Assembly (NCBI GenBank): GCA_012841565.1
Contig: DUUM01000041.1
Coordinates: 1 to 7,087, forward strand
DNA length: 7,087 nt
DNA from: Candidatus Epulonipiscium sp.
GTDB taxonomy: Bacteria; Bacillota_A; Clostridia; Lachnospirales; Cellulosilyticaceae
Direction: 5' to 3'
Below are positions 1-7,087 of the stretch, piece by piece (position 1 is the first letter of the stretch; every line of letters starts with the position of its first letter). Both the position numbers and the translations under genes were made by a program. Under the pieces are notes generated by a model that saw nothing but the letters and a program-made list of their open reading frames with translations, did no database searches and was not told the DNA's origin.

Positions 1-491
1 AGTAAATAAATCCCTTCCCCCTTTTTCATTGGTAGGTTCATGCCTATATTGGTTACTCCCTTAATACCCCCTTGTCTGAGATACTGGACATAATCTGCCC
101 CCCTTGGAGCCCCTAAAACTCTAGCCATGGCTCCTAAAACGTCTTTTTTTATAGCCATACTACTCGGATTAATCACTCCATTTATTCCAAAGAAATCAGT
201 TAGTTGATATCTGGCAATTAAGTTGTTTGCCCCACTAAGACCAGGGATAACAGGCATGGTAATCCTTTGGCCTTTAAATGCATAAGTCCCTGCCTTGGTT
301 GCTTCTAGTCCGTATCCGCTAGCCACGTTAAATGTGGGCAGTTCTATATCTTGCCAGCCTAATAGATAACCCTGAGCGATAGCGTTACCTTCCGTTATAG
401 CCATAATAAGCATAGGCTTATTCCAGCTGTCTATGGAGATAGCTCTACTAGTATTTCTTTTTAAAATATTTCTAACATCTCTTTGGTGATT
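1..491 (-). CDS. FN3-rich surface protein, third segment after the second TAA (partial, runs off left edge)
   Basis: Directly after the TAA at 492-494 the same frame stays open for 163 codons to the window edge, starting NHQRDVRNILKRNTSRAISI. The first in-frame ATG is 25 codons in (411-413), without a convincing ribosome binding site, so this is not an evident separate gene. Readable stretches include WNKPMLIMAITEGNAIAQGY, ELPTFNVASGYGLEATKAGT, then YQLTDFFGINGVINPSSMAI and VLGAMARVLGAPRGADYVQY. The last portion (about 90-150 of this segment) has the spacing of alternating helices and GI(I/N)-type turns seen in S-layer homology domains, which anchor proteins to the Gram-positive wall. That resemblance is weak and needs a profile search. 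The 3' end of the gene lies outside the window. Confidence 0.6.
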
Positions 492-1838
492 TTATTCAAT
501 TATACCTATAGAATAATCAATGATACTATCTAAATCTTCATTTGTAATTCTCCCTCTTTCCAGGGCTCTTTCCAGTTCACCTATGAACCTTGTTTTTTCA
601 CTGTTAATTTCCTTATTTAAAGCAATCATCATATCATCATCTAAAAATAGATCTTCTTCTGTCAGTTTAACTAAATCAATGTCAACGATTATCTTAGGTG
701 TTAAAAATCCATCTGTCCCTAAACTTGTTACTTGTGGTATTTGCCTAAAGTAGAAAGCTACATAGTAATCTTTAATTCGTTTTTTACCTATATCTTCAAG
801 TGCTACTTTAAGCTCTTCAAGTTCAGTTGTTATGGTTGAAGGCCTAACAGAGTAGGTCACATTTCCTTGTTTAATTTCAAAACTCGTTTGATTTAGGTTT
901 GCACTTGCTATCACACTTGCTGGCATATAATAGGTAAAATCTGTAACACCTTCTCTTATGGCTAATGGATATGTCCTTAGGCTACTTATTTCTGGGATGA
1001 TATAATTACTACGGTACTTTATGGAAAACTCATTGCTTCCATCTTCCAATGTCCAATATGGTTTTCTACGAAGTGCCTCTACTTTATCTTCAAAGTACTT
1101 TAAATACTCCTCAAATTTATCATCTTTATCTTGCTGATCTTGATCAAAATGGGTTCTTGTGGTTACTCTATCAGAGTATAGGGACTTAGAATATTGCCCA
1201 TTAACCGCATCAACTACTTTATCAATGATACGAACCTTTATATCATATCTTGTTCCTGGTTTTACACCACTAATTTTATAAACAAAGTGACTATATCCTG
1301 TTGGCGTATCTTTATCATCTTCTTTTGATGTAAGACGGATCGCGAAATAATCTAATCGATAATCTTCATCTAGCTCTCCTTGAACTGCAATATCAAAATC
1401 ATATTCACTTGGAATCTGGGCACTTTTGGGGGTAGGAGCTAAAAAACTAATAACTATTTCCCTTTTAGGGTCATGGGCATAAGCATCTGTGTTTTCAACC
1501 TTTAATCCAATTGGCCTTTGAACAGGATCTGTTGTTACTGGAATACCTACCCAAGAAGAATATACTTCTTCCCCTTCTACTACTAATACAGTACGCACAT
1601 AGTAGTAGTAGAGCTTGTTTGGACTTAAATCTTCATTTTCTAGCTGCAACCTATTACTTCGCTGCTGAGGAATCGCTTCTTTCCAGGTATCCGTATTTTT
1701 TTCATATTGATCTATAAAAGGATTTTTAGTATGCCACGCTTCTATCTCACCTTTTGTATCATTGCTTATGAGCTTTTTAATAGAAATCAACCTGCTATCT
1801 TCTTCTTTAGCTAGTTGCCTAGAATCAACACGTGCCAC
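492..1838 (-). CDS. FN3-rich surface protein, middle segment between the two TAA codons (448 aa from a GTG)
   Basis: The frame actually begins right after the first TAA, with codons ELYYE preceding the GTG at 1836-1838. That GTG most likely encodes an internal valine, since no Shine-Dalgarno sequence sits at a proper distance and there is no signal peptide. Residues 1-105 complete the FN3 domain begun upstream (YYEVARVDSR, then LSPNKLYYYYVRTVLVVEGE, then YSSWVGIPVTTDP). A second FN3 covers about 106-230 (PIGLKVENTD, IVISFLAPTP, GVKPGTRYDIKVRI, VTTRT). An acidic linker, DQDQQDKDDKFEEYLKYFED, follows. After it comes a beta-rich module (about 265-390) and a helical tail with LERALERGRITNEDLDSIID. 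It ends at TAA 492-494, beyond which the same frame continues. Taken alone it would be cytoplasmic, which makes no sense for FN3 modules; it is better read as part of the upstream gene. Confidence 0.6.
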   Translation of the reverse strand: MARVDSRQLAKEEDSRLISIKKLISNDTKGEIEAWHTKNPFIDQYEKNTDTWKEAIPQQRSNRLQLENEDLSPNKLYYYYVRTVLVVEGEEVYSSWVGIPVTTDPVQRPIGLKVENTDAYAHDPKREIVISFLAPTPKSAQIPSEYDFDIAVQGELDEDYRLDYFAIRLTSKEDDKDTPTGYSHFVYKISGVKPGTRYDIKVRIIDKVVDAVNGQYSKSLYSDRVTTRTHFDQDQQDKDDKFEEYLKYFEDKVEALRRKPYWTLEDGSNEFSIKYRSNYIIPEISSLRTYPLAIREGVTDFTYYMPASVIASANLNQTSFEIKQGNVTYSVRPSTITTELEELKVALEDIGKKRIKDYYVAFYFRQIPQVTSLGTDGFLTPKIIVDIDLVKLTEEDLFLDDDMMIALNKEINSEKTRFIGELERALERGRITNEDLDSIIDYSIGIIE

Positions 1839-1853
1839 TTCATAGTAAAGTTC

Positions 1854-4571
1854 TTACCCTTCTTGTTTACTATAATCAGGTGCTTTCCACCCAATGCTAG
1901 CGGTTGTGTTATTAGGCTGATCTATAATAGTTAATGCCTCTGGTACTGGCGGGACTCTTTCCCCAGGCTCGGGTTCACTTGGCTTGGTATAAGTGGTAAA
2001 ACTATGTTCCTTAGAAAAAACAGAGTATCTTGGGTCTAATGGTTTTCCATCATTATCTTGAAGATCAAGTCTAACCCTTATTTTGCTATAGTAAACCTGG
2101 TTTGCATCTAAGCCTTCTAGAACAATATTATTCATTCCTGTACTTGTTGAGCCGTCATAATCTAAGCGGATAGCTCCTCCTCTGCGCAAGACTTCAATAT
2201 CCTCTTCTAATGGATACTCTTTTGTCATATGAAGATTAATGGCTGATGGTGTAGTATTAACTAAGTCCGACTCTTCTATATTTTTCTTTTGATTCTTTTG
2301 ATATAGATAAACCTGATAGACACCTTGATTATTATCTCTAATAGATAAATTTAATGGGTCCAGCATTTGCTTAATATATCTTGCTAAATCTACATTTCCC
2401 CATGAAAAAGATTGTCTAATCCTGTTTAAGCTTACCTCATCTAATAAGTTATTAGATTCTATTTTTGTTGGGACTGGTATCACTTCTTCTAAGGGGCTAA
2501 TGGTAATAGGTTTTGGATTAGACTCATTACTAATACCCATTACAATAGCTGATCCCGTAGTTATTTCCGGCTCATATAGCGCCCTCATGGTTAAGTAATA
2601 TATCCCTGGCACTTCCTTATCAACAAGTTTATTATCAACATTATCTAGGTCTAATTCTGGATACTTTTCTTTATTTTCATCGTAATCATCTGGCATATTT
2701 ATAATTTGTTCCCAGCCATCTTGTCCTTGATTTTTCAAGACTACATTTTCCATTGTAAATGTGTTTCTGGAAGGGTTATATCTCTTCTCTTTTAGGTTTT
2801 TACCTGCTGTTCCAGCATATGGATCAACATTAATTAATGTATCTTCACCGGTGCTATGGGCGCTTACTTTAAAAACTTTAATTAATGCACCTGTGTCTTT
2901 ACTAGCTTCCGCTTCCTGGTGTAGCCATAGTTCATAATAAATATTCCCCTTGTCAAGAAGCCCATCTAAGATCCTATCTTGGGATGAGTTTCTAGGTGCG
3001 CTCCATGTCAAATCAAAGCCAATAGTTGCTGGTTGATCTCCTAATTTCTCTGGTGGAACGGCATAAATATTGTCAATGCTTTGAATGTTTGGAGTTGGTG
3101 GTGGTATTGTTAAATCTTCTTTGGGTTTATAATGTAATTTCTGTGAATACATTGTACCTTGGCTATACTGCACAGTTATTCTATAATACCGATTATCATC
3201 TGTAGCAGCAAATGGCACCGGAATTCTAATAGGCGTATTATCATCAATACTGGTGGGCATATACTTATGTTCTACCAAGGTTGTCCAGGTAGCATTATCC
3301 ATTGAAACTTCCACAGCATAGGTAAATTCTGTGGTTTCTGTACCCCTATATGGTTCTACTTCAATATAAGCATCTTGTAGACTTGATCTTTCAATTTTGT
3401 ATTTTAAATATGTATATCTTCCTATATCATCATCTTTCCCTTTAGCTATAGGACTAAAGAGCCCTAGGCTTTGGTTCTCATCTTTCTTTTTTAATGCTAG
3501 GTCTACTACTTTAAAAATGGAACTAGCTTGTAAAGCTTCCCACTTTACAATATTTTCGTCCCCCATATCATCTTCTGCTAAATACAATATGTAGGTACTG
3601 TTTTCCTTATCATAAAGTAATTTTTTTTCTTCATTATCTAATCCTGTAATTGTCGAATTCTCCTCTAGGCTAAATGATAATAGGGCAGATACATCTGTTA
3701 AGTCTATAATATTTAAATTTGCCTCCAAGTTTTTGGCAACATCAGAATCAATTTCTTCAAACTTAAATTCGTCTGAATCTTTATCAAAACTTCTAGGCCG
3801 TTTAAATTCTACTTTAATACCTGGGCTAGAACCTGGATGCTCATGCTCTACTCCAGGCATTTCTATAGTGTCCTTATTTAAGATCTCTCTCTTTTCTATC
3901 ATCTCTCCATTTTCTATCTCAATATGAATTGGTGATATTTTATATTCTTCTAATCCTGCTAGCACTTCTATTTTATCCGACTGGTTTACCTTTAAATCTT
4001 CATTTTTTAATTCAAATGGCGTAATATTCCCTTGTTTAATATTATTTGTTTGGACATATACGGTATCAGTGTCACTCCACCTAAACCGGATTTCCATTTT
4101 AGGACCCACAAGGATACTCCCACCTGGGTAGGTACTTCCCTTTTGCAAGGGTATAACCTCATCATTACTCATCTCTATCCAGTTGCCTGTATCCATATTG
4201 AATCTTTGGTATACCTTATCTATTTCTTCTGATTCATCAAAAACCTTCACATCTACAGTTGCTGTATTGCCCAAATCCTCTCTTTTAAATGTAAGTTCTA
4301 CCCTTTCAGCTCCACCTAAGCCGTCCTCATCTTCCACAAAATACTCTAATATATAGGAACCGGCTGCTCCTCCTACTTTCCAGCTAACCAAGGCCTCTTG
4401 TTCACCTATCTTAATATCATTTACTACAAGCCCACGACTTAAGCTTTTGCCTTGTTCCCATTTTAAACCATAAAGGTCTCCTGTTTGGGCATATGTAACA
4501 GTGCTCGCCACTGGAACTACCATTTGTAAAAATATACTTGCCGATATTATTAATGAGATCATCTTTTTCAT
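1854..4571 (-). CDS. Exported FN3-rich surface protein, N-terminal segment (905 aa to first TAA)
   Basis: I do not recognise a named family. The N-terminus MKKMISLIISASIFLQMVVP is a typical signal peptide (two Lys, hydrophobic core), with a likely signal-peptidase I site after TYA near residue 28, so the protein is exported through Sec. The mature part is beta-rich and acidic with no other membrane segment. An Ig/FN3-like region spans about 45-110. A beta-rich module lies around 390-480. FN3-like regions follow at about 490-690 (starting PPPTPNIQSIDNIY, with LTWSAP and YYELWLH) and 695-868 (ending YSVFSKEHSFTTYTKP). The first half of one more FN3 starts near 873 (VPPVPEALTIIDQPNNTTAS, then IGWKAPDYSKQEG) and is cut by TAA. 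FN3 arrays usually act as spacers or adhesive modules on the cell surface. No catalytic domain or LPXTG anchor is visible. The start is well supported by a ribosome binding site. Confidence 0.85.
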   Translation of the reverse strand: MKKMISLIISASIFLQMVVPVASTVTYAQTGDLYGLKWEQGKSLSRGLVVNDIKIGEQEALVSWKVGGAAGSYILEYFVEDEDGLGGAERVELTFKREDLGNTATVDVKVFDESEEIDKVYQRFNMDTGNWIEMSNDEVIPLQKGSTYPGGSILVGPKMEIRFRWSDTDTVYVQTNNIKQGNITPFELKNEDLKVNQSDKIEVLAGLEEYKISPIHIEIENGEMIEKREILNKDTIEMPGVEHEHPGSSPGIKVEFKRPRSFDKDSDEFKFEEIDSDVAKNLEANLNIIDLTDVSALLSFSLEENSTITGLDNEEKKLLYDKENSTYILYLAEDDMGDENIVKWEALQASSIFKVVDLALKKKDENQSLGLFSPIAKGKDDDIGRYTYLKYKIERSSLQDAYIEVEPYRGTETTEFTYAVEVSMDNATWTTLVEHKYMPTSIDDNTPIRIPVPFAATDDNRYYRITVQYSQGTMYSQKLHYKPKEDLTIPPPTPNIQSIDNIYAVPPEKLGDQPATIGFDLTWSAPRNSSQDRILDGLLDKGNIYYELWLHQEAEASKDTGALIKVFKVSAHSTGEDTLINVDPYAGTAGKNLKEKRYNPSRNTFTMENVVLKNQGQDGWEQIINMPDDYDENKEKYPELDLDNVDNKLVDKEVPGIYYLTMRALYEPEITTGSAIVMGISNESNPKPITISPLEEVIPVPTKIESNNLLDEVSLNRIRQSFSWGNVDLARYIKQMLDPLNLSIRDNNQGVYQVYLYQKNQKKNIEESDLVNTTPSAINLHMTKEYPLEEDIEVLRRGGAIRLDYDGSTSTGMNNIVLEGLDANQVYYSKIRVRLDLQDNDGKPLDPRYSVFSKEHSFTTYTKPSEPEPGERVPPVPEALTIIDQPNNTTASIGWKAPDYSKQEG

Positions 4572-4580
4572 ATATGTCGA

Positions 4581-4587
4581 CTCCTTT
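4581..4587 (-). promoter_or_regulatory. Ribosome binding site of the surface-protein gene
   Basis: AAAGGAG on the minus strand lies 9 nt before the ATG at 4569-4571. It is a strong, well-spaced site that supports the start of the long frame. Confidence 0.85.
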
Positions 4588-4620
4588 ATAGATGTTATAA
4601 GTTGGTATGGCTTTCTATGT

Positions 4621-4648
4621 ATATCGGCAAATCCATCTCCAAATATTA
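4621..4648 (-). promoter_or_regulatory. Candidate sigma-D (sigma-28) promoter for the surface-protein gene
   Basis: The minus strand carries TAAT (4645-4648), a 16-nt spacer, and GCCGATAT (4621-4628). The Bacillota sigma-D consensus is TAAA, 14-16 nt, GCCGATAT or GCCGATAA, so the -10 element is a perfect match and the -35 differs by one base. Transcription would start near 4613, giving a leader of about 40 nt before the ATG. Sigma-D controls flagellin, autolysin and other surface genes, which suits an exported protein. The -35 abuts the end of the MITE-like element at 4649. I saw no equally good sigma-A promoter. Confidence 0.5.
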
Positions 4649-4718
4649 GGGACGGTTAACAAATATTCATAACAAATATAGCCCTAGACTAAAGTCTAAA
4701 ACACGCCCTTCCCATATT

Positions 4719-4741
4719 CGACTCAGCACCTCTTGCAAAGG
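4719..4741 (+). repeat. Partial third copy of the structured-element motif (direct repeat of 4766-4787)
   Basis: The 23 bases here match 4766-4787 except for one substitution and one extra A; both read CGACTCAGCAYCTCTTGCAA at the core. This is the 5' half of the motif (GACTC, six stem bases, then TCTTGCAA). The expected 3' half (CGCAAAG plus a stem complement) does not follow; copy A starts three bases later. Possible outer partners are CGCCCTTC/GAAGGGCG and CACCT/AGGTG on either side of copy A, suggesting an older copy disrupted by copy A, or a partial duplication. Confidence 0.6.
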
Positions 4742-4743
4742 TT

Positions 4744-4830
4744 AAAAACAAGGCTCATATATATCCGACTCAGCATCTCTTGCAAGGAGCGCAAAGGATG
4801 CTTCGTTGGATATTGATGAGCCTTGTTTTT
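4744..4830 (+). repeat. Long hairpin, copy A of the repeated structured element
   Basis: A perfect 15-bp outer stem (AAAAACAAGGCTCAT at 4744-4758 with its complement at 4816-4830) extends inward through ATATCC/GGATAT. Then come a GACTC/TCGTT internal loop, a 6-bp stem AGCATC/GATGCT (4772-4777 with 4797-4802), and an apical TTGC/GCAA pair (4780-4783 with 4791-4794). The plus-strand 3' end runs into TTTTT, and the minus strand also ends in TTTTT, so it could terminate transcription in either direction. No plus-strand gene ends here. The same unpaired segments occur in the atp terminator hairpin with different stem sequences. Confidence 0.75.
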
Positions 4831-4932
4831 GTATAGGTTTCGGCTAGGTGAGAAGGGCGCTAAGGGCAATGATGGATCCTGAATATAGATATGTTTTGTT
4901 CTTATGTTATCCTATATCAATTTGTTAACCGT

Positions 4933-4980
4933 CCCCCTGCGGAAGCGTAGAAAAGGACTGTTAAAAAAAACAGTAGGGGG
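4933..4980. repeat. Small two-part inverted repeat between terminator and MITE-like element
   Basis: CCCCCT (4933-4938) can pair with AGGGGG (4975-4980), and just inside, ACTGTT (4957-4962) pairs with AACAGT (4969-4974) around a 6-base A loop. On the minus strand the small hairpin has a T-rich loop and no U-tract after its stem, so it is not a clear terminator. Its C-run overlaps the last bases of the inverted repeat ending at 4935, so it may be debris beside that element. No function is evident. Confidence 0.4.
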
Positions 4981-5011
4981 TTGTAATATCAAAACTGAAG
5001 AGGACTACATA

Positions 5012-5091
5012 AAAATAAGACATAGATGCTCAGAGAGGTAGCCTTTGCGATTTTTGCAAGAGCTACCGAGTCGAGCATCTATGTCTTGTTT
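5012..5091 (-). terminator. Long hairpin terminator of the atp operon; copy B of a repeated structured element
   Basis: Eighteen bases after the atpC stop region, a perfect 15-bp inverted repeat pairs 5017-5031 with 5073-5087. On the minus strand it reads AAGACATAGATGCTC ... GAGCATCTATGTCTT. Inside is a second 6-bp stem (GGTAGC/GCTACC, 5062-5067 with 5037-5042) and an apical TTGC/GCAA pair. The minus-strand 3' side runs directly into TTATTTTTAT, a U-rich tract, so it fits a Rho-independent terminator for atpG-D-C. On the plus strand it is followed by TTTT only. The internal unpaired segments match the hairpin at 4744-4830 on the other strand, so this is probably a member of a repeat family used as a terminator rather than a simple one-off hairpin. 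Confidence 0.8.
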
Positions 5092-5108
5092 TGGGTCTTC
5101 GGCCTTTT

Positions 5109-5510
5109 CTACCGTCTTCCTGCTTCTATGCGAACTAAAGCTTTTTTAAGTGCTATTTCAGCCCTTAGAACATTATGTTCTTCTTTATGCTCTAGTCTTT
5201 CTAGCGCACGTTTTTTGGCCTGCTCTGCCCGGGCCATATCAATTTCTTCTGGCCACTCGGCTGCATCTGTTAGAATCCTTACCCGATCTGGCTCTACTTC
5301 TGCAAATCCACTCATAATGGTTGCTTTACGTTCTTTGCCATCTTGCTTAAAACGCATAATTCCATAACTAAGTGTTGCTACAACAGGTTCATGATTAGGG
5401 AGAATCCCCATGTCACCTGTACTAGCACGGAAAATCACCATATCAACCATTTCATCACATAGAGTCCGGGTCGGAGTAACGATTTGTAGTTTAAGCTTTT
5501 TTTCTGCCAT
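5109..5510 (-). CDS. atpC: F1Fo ATP synthase subunit epsilon
   Basis: Encodes a 133-residue epsilon subunit, the rotor-foot protein that contacts gamma and the c-ring and can inhibit ATP hydrolysis. The N-terminal beta-sandwich (about 1-85) begins MAEKKLKLQIVTPTRTL and contains the family motif GDMGILPNHEP. The C-terminal part (about 90-133) is a charged helical hairpin rich in Ala, Glu, Lys and Arg. Length is normal. I choose the ATG at 5508-5510 because AGGTGA (5516-5521) lies 5 nt upstream; a GTG nine bases earlier (5517-5519) is itself part of that ribosome binding site. The ribosome binding site overlaps the atpD stop codon, so the two genes are probably translationally coupled. It ends in TAG and is the last gene of the operon, followed by a strong hairpin. 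Confidence 0.97.
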   Translation of the reverse strand: MAEKKLKLQIVTPTRTLCDEMVDMVIFRASTGDMGILPNHEPVVATLSYGIMRFKQDGKERKATIMSGFAEVEPDRVRILTDAAEWPEEIDMARAEQAKKRALERLEHKEEHNVLRAEIALKKALVRIEAGRR

Positions 5511-5515
5511 TTCAT

Positions 5516-5519
5516 TCAC

Positions 5520-5521
<2 letters not shown>
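5516..5521 (-). promoter_or_regulatory. Ribosome binding site deciding the atpC start
   Basis: AGGTGA on the minus strand overlaps the last two bases of the atpD TAG codon and sits 5 nt before the ATG at 5508-5510. It favours the 133-residue start over the GTG that lies within it. Confidence 0.75.

Positions 5522-7087
<1,566 letters not shown>

Larger units (their letters stand above)
1..4571 (-). pseudogene. Large FN3-domain surface protein gene, one frame with two in-frame TAA codons
   Basis: From the ATG at 4571 to the left edge there are 1,523 complete codons in a single frame, interrupted only by TAA at codon 906 (1854-1856) and codon 1360 (492-494). No frameshift, TAG or TGA occurs in it. 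Protein character is continuous across both stops: an FN3 domain straddles the first, and a charged helical stretch straddles the second. Neither downstream segment has a ribosome binding site placed for an in-frame start. This is therefore best treated as one gene. Whether it is a recent pseudogene, an error-affected sequence, or a gene translated by readthrough cannot be settled here. Single-base neighbours of TAA include CAA (Gln), GAA, AAA, TAT and TAC, so the ancestral residue is open. The segments are described separately. Confidence 0.65.
4649..4935. mobile_element. MITE-like element, 287 bp, with perfect 16-bp terminal inverted repeats
   Basis: GGGACGGTTAACAAAT at 4649-4664 is exactly reverse-complementary to 4920-4935. 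The interval has no transposase or other open frame. Further pairs are nested inside: GCCCT (4681-4685) with AGGGC (4863-4867), CGCCCTTC (4704-4711) with GAAGGGCG (4852-4859), and the long hairpin at 4744-4830, so the whole element could fold on itself. I see no target-site duplication at the two ends. Non-coding elements with matching ends are usually mobilised by a transposase elsewhere. The GGGACGGTT terminus resembles sequences I associate with IS200/REP-associated transposase families in Bacillota, but that link is recollection, not shown here. Confidence 0.65.

Noticed and set aside
1511..1717. Plus-strand open frames opposite the surface-protein gene (here and at 520-753, 3397-3594, 3733-3927, 4032-4232)
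   Set aside because: Short, low-complexity translations opposite the coding frame, without start signals; treated as chance openings.
1..4571. Selenocysteine or pyrrolysine insertion as the explanation for the in-frame stops
   Set aside because: Selenocysteine uses TGA and pyrrolysine uses TAG; both stops here are TAA.
4719..4787. CRISPR array
   Set aside because: Only two direct repeats plus one inverted copy are present; they are parts of hairpin units and lack regular spacers.
4649..4935. Remnant of an autonomous insertion sequence
   Set aside because: No transposase fragment is readable in any frame inside the inverted repeats; only a non-coding MITE-like element is supported.
4572..5108. 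Riboswitch or T-box leader upstream of the surface-protein gene
   Set aside because: The candidate leader between the promoter and the ATG is only about 40 nt, and I found no known aptamer or T-box core; the large structures lie upstream of the promoter.
5026..5367. Plus-strand open frame of 113 codons
   Set aside because: It is antisense to atpC and its 5' part lies in the terminator hairpin; the conserved minus-strand epsilon subunit explains the openness.

Overview
The window looks like chromosomal DNA from a low-GC, Gram-positive anaerobe (Bacillota, class Clostridia). An Alkaliphilus- or Natronincola-like relative is my impression from the ATP synthase proteins, not a proof. Every gene I can support lies on the minus strand, so transcription runs from high to low coordinates.

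Region 1 (about 7087 to 5109) is the end of an F1Fo ATP synthase operon in the standard order: the C-terminus of the gamma subunit (atpG, cut by the window edge), beta (atpD, complete) and epsilon (atpC, complete). All three end in TAG. Spacing is tight (33 and 9 nt), and the operon closes with a long hairpin terminator just after atpC.

Region 2 (5108 to 4572, 537 nt) has no gene but is dense in structure. It holds the terminator hairpin and a smaller hairpin. It also holds a 287-bp MITE-like element bounded by perfect 16-bp inverted repeats starting GGGACGGTTAAC. Inside that element is a second long hairpin on the opposite strand. The two long hairpins share the same unpaired segments while their stems differ and still pair, which is the signature of a repeated, structure-conserved RNA/DNA family. 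A third, partial copy of the motif sits beside the second. Between the element and the next gene is a sequence closely resembling a sigma-D (sigma-28) promoter, followed by a strong ribosome binding site.

Region 3 (4571 to the left edge) is a large exported, fibronectin-type-III-rich surface protein. It appears as three consecutive open segments (905 codons, 453 codons, and at least 163 codons to the edge). All three lie in exactly the same reading frame and are separated only by two TAA codons. The first TAA falls inside an otherwise intact FN3 domain, and neither downstream segment has a convincing start of its own. The simplest reading is one gene of more than 1,520 codons with two nonsense codons: a young pseudogene, sequencing error, or stop-codon readthrough/recoding. 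The contrast between in-frame TAA here and TAG ends in all three ATP synthase genes makes recoding worth testing, but the window cannot decide it.
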